Of a stretch of DNA of 64,000 nucleotides, positions 51,026 to 60,276 are shown piece by piece. The DNA lies in the NCBI GenBank assembly GCA_964462295.1, contig CAYWXH010000003.1, positions 1 to 64,000 of the forward strand, given 5' to 3'. The notes beneath the pieces were generated by a model. That model did no database searches. It saw nothing but the letters and a program-made list of their open reading frames with translations, and had not been told where the DNA came from. Both the position numbers and the translations under genes were made by a program. The stretch comes from JALVIU01 sp964462295. Lineage in GTDB: Bacteria > Atribacterota > JALVIU01. The number at the start of each line of letters is the position of its first letter. Positions within the stretch are counted from its first letter, which is position 1.

Positions 51026-53095
51026 ATGAATACTCTTGTAGAACGCATCATAAATCAAAAAGACCTTTTGATAGCTGTTGGAGTGGTGGGGATTTTGGGT
51101 ATGATAATCATACCACTTCCTCCGCCTATACTTGATCTTTTTTTCGCCACAAATATTTCACTATCTGTAGTGATACTCCTTTTGACTATGTACATAAAAA
51201 AACCCTTAGATCTTTCTGTGTTTCCGTCTTTGCTTTTGATTACAACACTTTTTAGGTTAGCGCTTAATATATCCTCTACAAGATCTATTCTCTTACACGC
51301 ATATGCAGGAAAGATCATAGATACATTTGGGAAATTCGTAGTAGGAGGAAATTATGTAGTAGGTATGGTTGTTTTTCTGATCATTGTTGTTATTCAGTTT
51401 GTGGTTATTACAAATGGTGCCCAAAGGGTGGCAGAGGTTGCAGCAAGGTTTACCCTTGATGCAATGCCTGGAAAGCAGATGAGTATAGATGCTGACTTAA
51501 ATGCAGGCCTCATAGATGAAGCAGAGGCAAGGAGAAGGAGAGAAGAGATTACAAAAGAGGCCAATTTTTATGGGGCAATGGATGGTGCAAGTAAATTTGT
51601 AAGAGGAGATGCCATAGCAGGAATTATTATTACATTTATAAATATAATGGCAGGGGTAATTATAGGGGTAATGCAACTTGGGATGGCTGCGGATGAGGCA
51701 CTGAAAAGATACGCACTTTTGACAGTGGGTGATGGCCTTGTTGCACAAATTCCTGCACTTATCATATCTACAGCTACAGGTATCTTGGTTACTCGAGCAT
51801 CTGCAGAATCTAATCTGGGGATAGATTTAAGTAACCAGTTTACTTCAAATCCAAGGATTTTAGCACTTTTGTCCTTTATCTTATTTGGATTAGCTTTAGT
51901 TCCTGGTCTTCCGAAGTTTCCATTTTTCTTTCTCTCTGCACTTTCAGGATTTACCTCATATGCCCTCCAGAGAGAAGAGTTGGTAAAGGAGGAAGAGGAG
52001 GCAAAGAGAGAATTAGAAGAGGAGGAACAGGCAAAACCCCCACCTCAAGAAGAAGAGACAGTAGAATCATTTCTTCAAGTTGACCCTATGGAACTTGAGA
52101 TAGGATACTCCCTTATTCCTATAGTAGATCCAGAGCAAGGTGGAGACCTTTTAAATAGAATTACTATGGTTCGAAAACAGATAGCTATGGACCTTGGAAT
52201 AATAGTTCCACCTATAAGGATAAGGGATAATGTACAGTTAAAACCTAATACTTATCAGATAAAAATTCGAGGAGTAAAGGTGGCAGAGGGTGAAGTTATG
52301 CCTGGGTACTATCTTGCTATGAATCCCGGTACTGCAGAGAAAAAGATAACTGGAATAGAGACAAAAGAGCCTGCCTTTGGGCTCCCTGCCTTGTGGATAA
52401 AAGAGGAAGATAGAGAGGAAGCGGAGCTTGCAGGATATACTGTGGTAGACCCTACATCTGTAATCTCTACCCACCTTACAGAGGTGATAAAGAGATATGC
52501 ACATGAACTTTTGACAAGGGAAGATGTAAAACGTCTTATAGATAATGTAAAGAAAAATTACCCTGCTGTAGTAGATGAGCTTATCCCTGATGTTATGACT
52601 ATAGGAGAGGTACAAAAAGTATTGAAGAACTTGCTCAGAGAACAGGTCTCTATTAGAGATATGGTAACGATTCTTGAGACATTAGGAGATTATGCTCCAC
52701 AAGTGAAAGATATAGATTTACTTACAGAATATGTAAGAGTGGCACTAAGTAGATCTATAGTGTCAAGGTATCTTGATGAAAATGGTGAGCTTTGGATTAT
52801 TACATTAGACCCTGAATTAGAAAAAAAGATTGCAGATTCGATACAAAGGACAGAAGAGGGAAGCTATCTTGCACTCGAGCCTCGATTTGCCCAGAAGTTT
52901 CTTCAATCTCTTTCTAAGGAGATGGAGAGGGCAAGTTCTACAGGACACCAGCCTGTCCTTGTATGTGCTCCAAACCTAAGGAGATATATAAAATTATTTA
53001 CAGAAAGGGTATTGCCAAATTTAGTAGTTTTATCGTATAATGAAATAAGTACTGATATAAATCTTAAAACCGTAGGTATGGTGAGGGTAAGTTGA
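51026..53095 (+). CDS. flhA: Flagellar export gate protein FlhA
   Basis: Largest subunit of the export gate. 689 residues: about eight membrane helices (1-320), with the ATNISLSVVILLLTMYIKKP start and the FHIPEP-like loop seen as VAARFTLDAMPGKQMSIDAD near 138-157, then a charged Glu-rich linker (about 325-350) and the four-subdomain cytosolic part to 689. It binds chaperone-substrate complexes. It begins two bases after flhB with a weak ribosome site and overlaps the TTG start of flhF by four bases. Confidence 0.96.
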   Translation: MNTLVERIINQKDLLIAVGVVGILGMIIIPLPPPILDLFFATNISLSVVILLLTMYIKKPLDLSVFPSLLLITTLFRLALNISSTRSILLHAYAGKIIDTFGKFVVGGNYVVGMVVFLIIVVIQFVVITNGAQRVAEVAARFTLDAMPGKQMSIDADLNAGLIDEAEARRRREEITKEANFYGAMDGASKFVRGDAIAGIIITFINIMAGVIIGVMQLGMAADEALKRYALLTVGDGLVAQIPALIISTATGILVTRASAESNLGIDLSNQFTSNPRILALLSFILFGLALVPGLPKFPFFFLSALSGFTSYALQREELVKEEEEAKRELEEEEQAKPPPQEEETVESFLQVDPMELEIGYSLIPIVDPEQGGDLLNRITMVRKQIAMDLGIIVPPIRIRDNVQLKPNTYQIKIRGVKVAEGEVMPGYYLAMNPGTAEKKITGIETKEPAFGLPALWIKEEDREEAELAGYTVVDPTSVISTHLTEVIKRYAHELLTREDVKRLIDNVKKNYPAVVDELIPDVMTIGEVQKVLKNLLREQVSIRDMVTILETLGDYAPQVKDIDLLTEYVRVALSRSIVSRYLDENGELWIITLDPELEKKIADSIQRTEEGSYLALEPRFAQKFLQSLSKEMERASSTGHQPVLVCAPNLRRYIKLFTERVLPNLVVLSYNEISTDINLKTVGMVRVS

Positions 53096-54186
53096 AAATC
53101 AAAACTTATAGGGCAACAAATATGCAAAAAGGGCTTATGATGGTAAAAGATGAGATGGGTCCACAAGCGGTAATTCTTGAAACCCGCAATGTTAAGGTAG
53201 GTGGTTTTTTTGGCCTTTTTGCAAAAAAAATGGTAGAGATAGTTGCAGCAAGTGATTATCCCGAAGATGTAGAAGATAAAATATATAAAGAAAATACACA
53301 GGATAATATAGTACAACCTCCCATTCCTCTTTTTAAATACCATACACCTGTTTTTAAAAGTAAAAAGTTACAGAATCTTTATGAAGTTTTGGTAAAAAAT
53401 GAATTGGATGAAGCATTTTCTGCAAATTTGGTAGGAGAGATAGAAAGAGAACTATCTGGCGATTTGCTAGATGATGATAATGCCTTAATGGAAAAAGTCA
53501 CAGAGAAACTAGAAGGACTATTTCTATTTTCTGGACCTATAGATATAGATAAACCTAATAAAGTTATATTTTTTGTAGGCCCTACAGGGGTAGGTAAAAC
53601 TACTACAATTGCAAAGATAGCAGCTTTTTTTACGCTTAATATGAAGAAAAAGGTTGTACTTGTAAGTATAGATACCTTTAGGATAGCAGCAGTAGAGCAG
53701 TTAAGAACTTATGCTGAAATCCTTGGGGTACCTTTTAATGTAGTTTTTACCCCTTTGGAGCTTGAAAGAATAGTAAAGGCTTATAATGATGCAGATCTTA
53801 TTTTGGTTGATACAGCAGGGAGAAGTCCTAAAAATGAATTGAGAATGTCAGAACTTAAGGGATTCGTGACAAAGATTTTTCCTAAAGAGGTGTATCTGGT
53901 TTTAAGCATAGGGACAAGATATACAGACCTAAAAGAGGCTGTAGAGAGATTTATTCCATTAAATATAGATAAGTTTATATTTACTAAACTTGATGAGTCT
54001 AGTCTTTTTCTGGGTAATATGTTTAAATTAATGAAAGAATATCATTTGCCCATTTCCTATATCACCTTTGGTCAAAATGTTCCTGATGATATAGATGTGG
54101 CAACAATGAATAATATCCTGGAAAGGTGTATGTATGATGAATATCGTTGGGGACCAGGCAGCGAAATTAAGGCAAATAGTAATTGA
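53092..54186 (+). CDS. flhF: Flagellar SRP-like GTPase FlhF
   Basis: SRP-type GTPase that places and counts flagella. 364 residues: a B domain (1-75, with KIKTYRATNMQKGLMMVKDE), an N-terminal helical bundle, and a G domain from about 155 with FVGPTGVGKTTTIAKIA, SIDTFRIAAVEQLRTYAE, DTAGRSPKN and FTKLDESS. Start is TTG 53092, typical by homology, with GGTGAGGG upstream. Overlaps flhG by 53 bases, an unusually long overlap. Polar flagellation is the usual outcome with FlhG. Confidence 0.94.
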   Translation: MKIKTYRATNMQKGLMMVKDEMGPQAVILETRNVKVGGFFGLFAKKMVEIVAASDYPEDVEDKIYKENTQDNIVQPPIPLFKYHTPVFKSKKLQNLYEVLVKNELDEAFSANLVGEIERELSGDLLDDDNALMEKVTEKLEGLFLFSGPIDIDKPNKVIFFVGPTGVGKTTTIAKIAAFFTLNMKKKVVLVSIDTFRIAAVEQLRTYAEILGVPFNVVFTPLELERIVKAYNDADLILVDTAGRSPKNELRMSELKGFVTKIFPKEVYLVLSIGTRYTDLKEAVERFIPLNIDKFIFTKLDESSLFLGNMFKLMKEYHLPISYITFGQNVPDDIDVATMNNILERCMYDEYRWGPGSEIKANSN

Positions 54187-55036
54187 GAGCGGCGAAATAC
54201 CAGAGGATGTTAAGACTCAACGCCTAAGAAGTATAGCTATTACATCTGGCAAAGGCGGTGTAGGCAAGACAAATATTGCAACTAATCTTGCAATAGCCCT
54301 TGCTGAGAAAACAAATAAAAAAATATATATACTGGATGCTGACCTGGGACTTGCCAATATTGATGTGATATTAGGGATAACCCCTAAGTACAATCTTGCA
54401 CATGTAATAAGAGGAGAAAAAGAGTTAGAAGAGATTCTTGTTAAAGGGCCCATGGGTGTAAACATAATCCCAGGCACATCTGGAGTCTCTGAACTTGCAA
54501 ATCTTTCTAAAGAAGAGAGGGAAAGATTTTTAGAGAAACTCTCCTCTTTAGAAAATGAAGATGGTATACTTATAATAGATACAGGGGCTGGTATAGATGA
54601 TAATGTATTGGATTTTGTTCTTTCCTCTGATGAGGTTATAGTTGTGACTACGCCTGAACCTACAGCGATAACTGATGCATATGCCCTTATAAAGATTATA
54701 GCCTCATCAAAAAATGATGTGAATATAAATCTTTTGGTAAATATGATAAGAAAAGAAGAAGAATTTGAATTGGTAACACGGGGGATACTGCTTGTTGCAA
54801 AACAGTTTTTAGGAGTAGATGTTAAGAAATTGGGTTATGTATACTATGATAGCATAGTTTCAAAATCTGTTCTTTCTCAAGATGCTTTTTATATACTCTA
54901 TCCTGATAGTATTGCTACAAAATGTATAAATAATATTGCACTTTTTCTTCTTAACAAAAATGATGAGGTAAAAGATGTGAAAAGACCCACTTTCTTTAGA
55001 AGACTTTTAAATTCTATAAAGGAAAAGGTTGGTTAA
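54134..55036 (+). CDS. flhG: Flagellar number regulator FlhG (MinD-like)
   Basis: MinD/ParA-type ATPase that limits flagellar number and activates FlhF GTPase. 300 residues. An activation helix DQAAKLRQIVI is near 7-17, matching the DQAxxLR motif by which FlhG stimulates FlhF; the deviant Walker A KGGVGKT is at 40-46; ILDADLGLANIDVILG near 68-83; and IIDTGAGIDDNVLDF near 150. The start lies in frame 53 bases inside flhF, with GAAAGG before ATG 54134; the second ATG at 54137 is equally possible. Confidence 0.93.
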   Translation: MMNIVGDQAAKLRQIVIESGEIPEDVKTQRLRSIAITSGKGGVGKTNIATNLAIALAEKTNKKIYILDADLGLANIDVILGITPKYNLAHVIRGEKELEEILVKGPMGVNIIPGTSGVSELANLSKEERERFLEKLSSLENEDGILIIDTGAGIDDNVLDFVLSSDEVIVVTTPEPTAITDAYALIKIIASSKNDVNINLLVNMIRKEEEFELVTRGILLVAKQFLGVDVKKLGYVYYDSIVSKSVLSQDAFYILYPDSIATKCINNIALFLLNKNDEVKDVKRPTFFRRLLNSIKEKVG

Positions 55037-55039
55037 AAT

Positions 55040-55807
55040 ATGCCCAAACTAGAGAGTATCTTATCAATTAATGATAATGTATACCTTGAAGTATTAGATG
55101 GACCTGTAGGTGGAAAGAATTTTGTTACAAGGGTAGAGGATATTACAAAAGATAGTATCGTTTTAGCCGCTCCTTTTGATAGAGAAAGAAAGGTGTATGT
55201 GTATCTAAGAAATGGAACAAGGGTAAGAGTTTCTTTTCCTAAAAAAGATGCTATATATCAATTTAATGCAAAGATATCAGATTCACGTACGGGAAGGCTT
55301 CCATTTGTAGTTATATCAAAACCTAAAGAGATTCTTAGATTTCAGAGAAGGGAATTTGTAAGACTTGATGATATTATTCGGGTTTCATATAAGATAGCTG
55401 TATCAGAAGATATGAAGGTAAAGTACAAATTGGTTGATCGTAAGGAACTTAATGATATAGAACTTGGAAGTAAGGAGGATAGATTTTTAAATGGATTTAC
55501 AAAAAATATAAGTGGGAATGGAATGCTTCTTGTTATAAAAAAAGACATAGCAAAAATTGGTAATCTCCTTGAAATCTCTTTTACTTTACCAGGAAGGGAA
55601 AAGAGATTTAATGTAGTGGGAGAGATAGTTAGGATTGCCGATGAGATAAGGGTAGACTATCCTGATGAAATAGGTGTAGGGGTAAGATTTGTAAAGATTA
55701 ATGAAAAAGATAGAACAGAAATAATTAGGTATATTTTTGATAAACAAAGAGAGATGATAAAGAAAGGTCTGGTGAATCAACGAAGAAAAGGGGGTATAGT
55801 AGCATGA
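55040..55807 (+). CDS. ycgR: YcgR-type c-di-GMP flagellar brake
   Basis: A 255-residue protein with an N-terminal YcgR (PilZN) domain at about 10-105 and a PilZ domain at about 108-235. The c-di-GMP motifs are present: FQRREFVR (RxxxR) near 106-113 and NISGNGMLL near 155-163. When bound to c-di-GMP, such proteins slow the flagellar motor. The PAS-GAF-GGDEF protein at 3.4-4.7 kb and the HD-GYP-like start at 63.9 kb would make and degrade the signal. It overlaps cheC by four bases. Confidence 0.93.
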   Translation: MPKLESILSINDNVYLEVLDGPVGGKNFVTRVEDITKDSIVLAAPFDRERKVYVYLRNGTRVRVSFPKKDAIYQFNAKISDSRTGRLPFVVISKPKEILRFQRREFVRLDDIIRVSYKIAVSEDMKVKYKLVDRKELNDIELGSKEDRFLNGFTKNISGNGMLLVIKKDIAKIGNLLEISFTLPGREKRFNVVGEIVRIADEIRVDYPDEIGVGVRFVKINEKDRTEIIRYIFDKQREMIKKGLVNQRRKGGIVA

Positions 55808-56424
55808 TAAAATTTGAGGATCTAAAGGATTTCCATCTCGATGTTCTAAAGGAACTTTCTAACATTGGAATGGGGAATGCCGCCACCTCTCTTTCTCAAA
55901 TGATAGGACAGAAAGTGGATATAAGAGTTCCTAGGGTTTCCGTATTGCCCTTTAATGAGATATATACGGTTTTAGGTGAGAGAGAGGCGCTGGTAGGTGG
56001 AATTTTTTTTGAAATTGAAGGAGATTTAAATGGAGAAATATTGTTTCTCTTTCCTACAAAGAGTATTAAACTACTTTTGAGGCTTTTTACAGGGATGGAG
56101 GAGGATTTTCCTCCTATATCTGAAATGGCCCAGTCTATGTTACAAGAGGTAGGGAATATTCTATGTGGGTCTTTTCTAAATGCACTTTCAGAATTTACAT
56201 CCTTTAAGATCTATCCTACAACACCTGCTTTTGGTATGGACATGGCCGAGTCCTTGTTAAGTTCTATATTAGTTGCTATAGGGGAGATAGAGGATTATGC
56301 ACTTATCATAGAGACAGAATTTATCATTGGAGAAGAAGATTTTAATGCCTTTTTCTTTTTCCTACCAACTCCAGGGTCACTTTCAAAGATATTAAAAGCT
56401 GTAGGGGTGGATACAGGTGAGTAA
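55804..56424 (+). CDS. cheC: CheY-P phosphatase CheC
   Basis: A 206-residue CheC phosphatase that dephosphorylates CheY-P in chemotaxis. Both active-site ExxN motifs are kept: E17-N20 (KELSNIGMGNAA) and E115-N118 (QEVGNILCG), a sign of a full, active pseudo-symmetric enzyme. It overlaps cheD by eight bases, as in Thermotoga and Bacillus where the two proteins bind each other. The order flhA-flhF-flhG-ycgR-cheC-cheD-fliA recalls Thermotogales. Confidence 0.94.
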   Translation: MIKFEDLKDFHLDVLKELSNIGMGNAATSLSQMIGQKVDIRVPRVSVLPFNEIYTVLGEREALVGGIFFEIEGDLNGEILFLFPTKSIKLLLRLFTGMEEDFPPISEMAQSMLQEVGNILCGSFLNALSEFTSFKIYPTTPAFGMDMAESLLSSILVAIGEIEDYALIIETEFIIGEEDFNAFFFFLPTPGSLSKILKAVGVDTGE

Positions 56425-56911
56425 GATAATAAAGGTTGGAATGGCCGATATGGCCGTAAGTAATGATAGCTCTGCTATGCTTATTACATATGCATTAGGC
56501 TCTTGTGTAGGTGTAAGTCTCTATGACCCTGATAAGAAGGTAGGAGGCCTTATCCATGTTATGTTGCCATCAAGTGATAAATTTAAAGCTGATCCTCGTT
56601 CTCCCAAGTTTGCAGATACCGGTATCCCTGCCATTGTAGAGGATATAGTAAAGATTGGAGGGAGAAAGAATAAATTGGTAGCAAAGATTGCAGGAGGTGC
56701 GCAGATGTTTGCATCTTCTGCAAAATCTAAAAGTAGTGTATTAAATATAGGTAGTAGAAATGTAGAAGCAGTAAAGGAAAATCTAAAAAAGCTAAATATT
56801 CCTATAGTTGCAGAAGATACAGGTGCAAATTATGCACGAACTATGGAGTTTTATTTAGAAGATGGAAAAGTCCTTATTAAGACTATAGGAAAAGGAGAGA
56901 AGGTCCTTTGA
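56417..56911 (+). CDS. cheD: Chemoreceptor glutamine deamidase CheD
   Basis: Deamidates receptor glutamines, and is inhibited when bound by CheC. 164 residues. Catalytic C30 and H47 (ALGSCVGVSLY, GGLIHVMLP) keep the 17-residue spacing known for Thermotoga CheD. Start is GTG 56417 within the end of cheC, with GGGGTGG upstream. The stop overlaps the TTG start of fliA. Confidence 0.94.
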   Translation: MSKIIKVGMADMAVSNDSSAMLITYALGSCVGVSLYDPDKKVGGLIHVMLPSSDKFKADPRSPKFADTGIPAIVEDIVKIGGRKNKLVAKIAGGAQMFASSAKSKSSVLNIGSRNVEAVKENLKKLNIPIVAEDTGANYARTMEFYLEDGKVLIKTIGKGEKVL

Positions 56912-57642
56912 GGCCTAATGATTTATCAGAAGAGCAATTATGGAAACTTTATAAAAATACCGATGATAAAAGTATAGAAAAGAGACTAATAGAAAGATAT
57001 TTACCAATTGTAAAATCGGTGGTAAATCAGGTATACCCCCTTTTATATGGAAATGTTGATAAAGAAGACCTTGAAAGTTATGGTATCTTTGGTCTGATAG
57101 ATGCAGTAAGAAAGTTCGACCTTAAAAAGAATGTAAGGTTTGAAAACTATGCTCGTATAAGAATTAGAGGGGCTATATTTGACAATATTCGTACACTTAG
57201 TTGGTTTCCTCGTTCCTTTATGGATAAAGTCAAGAGGATAGAAGGACTTTATCAAAAAAAAGAACAGGAACTCGGTAGAATCCCTACCGATGAAGAAATG
57301 GCCGAGGAATTAGGGGTAAGTGTAGATAAATTTCGAAAAATGCTTGCAGAGGTAAGAGGGATAGGCCTTGTTTCTCTAGAGGAGAGAGAATGGGAGGCAA
57401 AGGATTTAAAATATGATCCACTGACTATTTCATTAGATGAAAGCCTAAGAGATGTACTTAAAGAGACAATAGATAATTTACCTGAAAGGGAAAGATATAT
57501 AATTAGTTTGTACTACTATGAGGGTTTGAGTTTTAAAGAAATTGCAAAAGTATTGGGATTATCTGAATCAAGAATTTCTCAAATCCATACTAAAACCTTA
57601 CTTTTATTAAGATCAAGGTTAAATGAGGCTTTGGGGGGATAA
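56908..57642 (+). CDS. fliA: Flagellar sigma factor FliA (sigma-28)
   Basis: Sigma-28/WhiG family factor for late flagellar genes. 244 residues: region 2 (YGIFGLIDAVRKFDLKKNVR, then FENYARIRIRGAIFDNIR) near 72-110, region 3 near 115-170, region 4 with the helix-turn-helix GLSFKEIAKVLGLSESRISQ near 208-227. Start is TTG 56908. Its presence within the operon would give late flagellar and chemotaxis genes a dedicated polymerase. No anti-sigma FlgM gene is in the window. Confidence 0.94.
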   Translation: MRPNDLSEEQLWKLYKNTDDKSIEKRLIERYLPIVKSVVNQVYPLLYGNVDKEDLESYGIFGLIDAVRKFDLKKNVRFENYARIRIRGAIFDNIRTLSWFPRSFMDKVKRIEGLYQKKEQELGRIPTDEEMAEELGVSVDKFRKMLAEVRGIGLVSLEEREWEAKDLKYDPLTISLDESLRDVLKETIDNLPERERYIISLYYYEGLSFKEIAKVLGLSESRISQIHTKTLLLLRSRLNEALGG

Positions 57643-57645
57643 GAG

Positions 57646-59046
57646 GTGAAGATAAAGCTTGAGTTCTCCAAAAACAATATGGAGGCCTATGTAGAGATAG
57701 TTTCAGAAGAGGACGGTGTGTTAGAGAAGGAGTATTTAGAAAAAAAGGTCATCCTTGATTTTCTTAGAGACCAAGGGCTAAGTTACGGTATAAAAGAGAA
57801 TTTACCCGATGTTTTTAAAATAGGACAAAGATACCTTGTTGCAGTGGGTAAACCCCCTACCCCTGGAAAAGATGCTATTATAGAGTTATTACATAATACC
57901 GATAGGGAGATTAAACCTAAGATTTTAGAAGATGGCAGGGTAGATTATAGGGAACTCGATACGACAGTGATTGTAAAAAAAGGGGAGGTTATTTTAAAGC
58001 GTAAGCCTCCTACAGAGGGCTCTCCTGGTATAAGTGTAAAAGGGGAAATTGTACCATCAAGGCCTGGAAGAGAAGTTCCTTTACCGATAGGATTAAATGT
58101 TGAGATATCTAAAGATGATCCAAATATACTTGTATCGAAGATAGATGGGCAACTTATCGAGGAAGATGAGAAAATTAGTGTATTTCCAGTCTATGAGGTA
58201 AAAGGCAATCTTGATTTTTCTGTGGGTAATGTTAGTTTTCCTGGAAATGTTATAATAAGGAGAAATGTTAAACCTGGATTTAAAATAGAGGCCAAAGGAA
58301 AGGTGGAGGTATATGAATCTGCTGAAGAATGTGATATAATATCAGAAGGAGATATAATAATAAGAAAATCTTTTATAGGTAAAAATAGATCTTTACTTAA
58401 AAGTGATGGTAGTATTACTGTAGGTTTTATAGATGGGGCAAAGGCATTTGCAAAAAAAGATATAATTTCTCATTCTGCTATTATGCATAGTAATATATCT
58501 GCAGGAGAGAGTGTTATTGTGGAGGGAAAGGGTATTATTACAGGGGGAGAAATTCAAGCAGAGAAGGGTATAGTGGCAAGAATTGTGGGCTCAAAATTTG
58601 GTACACATACAGTTTTAAAGATTAAAAAACCTGTAGATACTACTAATAAAATAAAAAATTTAAGAGAGAGTTTAAAAGAAAAGAGTAAACTTATACAAAG
58701 CTTAGATGTAAAAATAAAGGTATTTGGACAGGATTTTACCTTTGAGAAATTAAAAAAGTCCTTTTTAAGAAAAGAACTAAAAATGTCTCCTCCACAGGAG
58801 GTATTAGTAAAGAAGCTATTAGCAACATATGATACCTTGATGAAAGAAGTAGAAACTATTCAGAAAGAGATATTATCTTTAGATAATTTAATTCAAAAAT
58901 TTAAAAATTCTGTTATAATAATAAAAGATACTGTGTTTCCTGGTGTTATTATTATGTTTGATGAAAATTTCTATAAAGTTAGAGATGCATTGCGGGGTGT
59001 GAAATTTTACCTTGAGGGTAATGAGATAAAGATTTCAGATGCATAG
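57646..59046 (+). CDS. DUF342/FapA-family polymerising protein
   Basis: A 466-residue FapA/DUF342 protein. An N-terminal region (about 50-175) is followed by a beta-helix with regular repeats (SEGDIIIRKSFIGKN, SDGSITVGFIDGAKAFA), then a coiled coil (about 330-425) and a short C-terminal strand. Family members polymerise or act in sporulation and flagellar gene control; DUF342 genes often sit in flagellar operons of low-GC bacteria. GTG 57646 follows GGGGGATAAGAG. Confidence 0.85.
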   Translation: MKIKLEFSKNNMEAYVEIVSEEDGVLEKEYLEKKVILDFLRDQGLSYGIKENLPDVFKIGQRYLVAVGKPPTPGKDAIIELLHNTDREIKPKILEDGRVDYRELDTTVIVKKGEVILKRKPPTEGSPGISVKGEIVPSRPGREVPLPIGLNVEISKDDPNILVSKIDGQLIEEDEKISVFPVYEVKGNLDFSVGNVSFPGNVIIRRNVKPGFKIEAKGKVEVYESAEECDIISEGDIIIRKSFIGKNRSLLKSDGSITVGFIDGAKAFAKKDIISHSAIMHSNISAGESVIVEGKGIITGGEIQAEKGIVARIVGSKFGTHTVLKIKKPVDTTNKIKNLRESLKEKSKLIQSLDVKIKVFGQDFTFEKLKKSFLRKELKMSPPQEVLVKKLLATYDTLMKEVETIQKEILSLDNLIQKFKNSVIIIKDTVFPGVIIMFDENFYKVRDALRGVKFYLEGNEIKISDA

Positions 59047-59060
59047 GGAGGGTGGGACAG

Positions 59061-59396
59061 GTGGCACTTAGACCTATAGATTTACAAAATATTATAAATG
59101 CCTCTGTAGAGGTGGCAAAGGTGGCCCAGACAAGAAATGATACACCTAACTTACAACAAGGTCAGTTCGCCATTCAACTTCAAAGAGAGGCAGATAGAAA
59201 AAAAGAGCAAATTCAAAAGGGAGAAGGAAATGATGCCCAGGAGACAAAAATAAAAGATGAACACCAGAGAAGAAGGGGCTCAGAAAGAGAACCCCAAAAA
59301 AGGAAAAGAGAACCATTAGTAAAAGAAGAAAAAGAAAAAACCAAAAAAGTTCTTCTTGTAAAGAAAGAAGTTAAACATATTGATATAAAAATATAA
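59061..59396 (+). CDS. Small highly charged protein in chemotaxis operon
   Basis: A 111-residue protein of unknown family. The first 40 residues form a mixed helix (RPIDLQNIINASVEVAKVAQ), the rest is almost all charged (Lys, Glu, Arg, Gln), probably coiled coil or disordered, ending in a short VKHIDIKI strand. I use GTG 59061 with GGGAGGG upstream; GTG 59052 lies in the Shine-Dalgarno. It has no signal peptide. It sits between the DUF342 gene and cheR, as small unnamed proteins do in similar operons. Confidence 0.65.
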   Translation: MALRPIDLQNIINASVEVAKVAQTRNDTPNLQQGQFAIQLQREADRKKEQIQKGEGNDAQETKIKDEHQRRRGSEREPQKRKREPLVKEEKEKTKKVLLVKKEVKHIDIKI

Positions 59397-59421
59397 TAAT
59401 GAAAAAAGGAGTTTGGAGGGA

Positions 59422-60276
59422 ATGATTAATACTGATTTTTTGAAAAATAGGAAGTTAAGTGATGAGGATTACATTTTATTCAGGGATTTTATATATAAAA
59501 AGACAGGTATATTTTTCCCTGAATCAAAAAAACTTGCACTTGGGCATAAGTTATACAAAAGACTTAAAGCTTTGGGACTAAACACCTTTAGGGAGTATTA
59601 TGATTACCTTAATAAAAAAGCGGGAGAAGATGAGTTTAAGGAACTATTTGTGGTTCTTACAACTAATGAAACAAGTTTCTTTAGAACCCCGAAACATTTT
59701 GAGGCCTTAAAGAAAGTGATATTCCCTGAACTTATGGAAAAACATGAAAAAGATGGAACAAGAAAGATAAGGGTCTGGTCTGCCGGATGTTCTATGGGAG
59801 AGGAGCCATATACTATAGCTATAACATATCTGGAATCGGCAGGGGTAAGAGCTAAAAAGTTTGATTTTAAAATTGTTGCTACAGATCTTAGTATAAAAGT
59901 GCTGAATATAGCGAAAGAAGGTGTTTATCCTGAGTCAGAGCTTGAAAAGGTAGATGAACCGCTAAGGGAAAAATATTTTACAAAGCTCCCTGATGGTTAT
60001 TATAAGGTAAAAGATACATTAAAACGACTAATAGAATTTAAGACTCATAATCTCATTTCTGATCCCGGTTTCCCAGGTATGGATATAATATTTTGTAGAA
60101 ATGTTATGATATACTTTGATAAAGAGGCAAAAACGAAAGTTGTAAAGAAATTCTATGATTCTTTGAATCCTGGGGGTTATTTCTTTGTTGGCCATGCAGA
60201 GTCTCTTTATGGAATCTCGAAAGAATTTAAATTTACAAAGATAGAAGGAGCGATACTTTACAGGAAGGAATCATGA
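59422..60276 (+). CDS. cheR: Chemotaxis receptor methyltransferase CheR
   Basis: Transfers methyl groups from SAM to receptor glutamates. 284 residues: N-terminal helical domain (1-75, YILFRDFIYKKTGIFFPESK) and a SAM-binding domain with TTNETSFFRTPKHFEAL near 84, VWSAGCSMGEEPYTIAI near 115-131 and the conserved IIFCRNVMIYFD near 212-223. I use ATG 59422; a TTG at 59413 is possible and both have a GGAG site near. It overlaps the cheB start by four bases. Confidence 0.94.
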   Translation: MINTDFLKNRKLSDEDYILFRDFIYKKTGIFFPESKKLALGHKLYKRLKALGLNTFREYYDYLNKKAGEDEFKELFVVLTTNETSFFRTPKHFEALKKVIFPELMEKHEKDGTRKIRVWSAGCSMGEEPYTIAITYLESAGVRAKKFDFKIVATDLSIKVLNIAKEGVYPESELEKVDEPLREKYFTKLPDGYYKVKDTLKRLIEFKTHNLISDPGFPGMDIIFCRNVMIYFDKEAKTKVVKKFYDSLNPGGYFFVGHAESLYGISKEFKFTKIEGAILYRKES

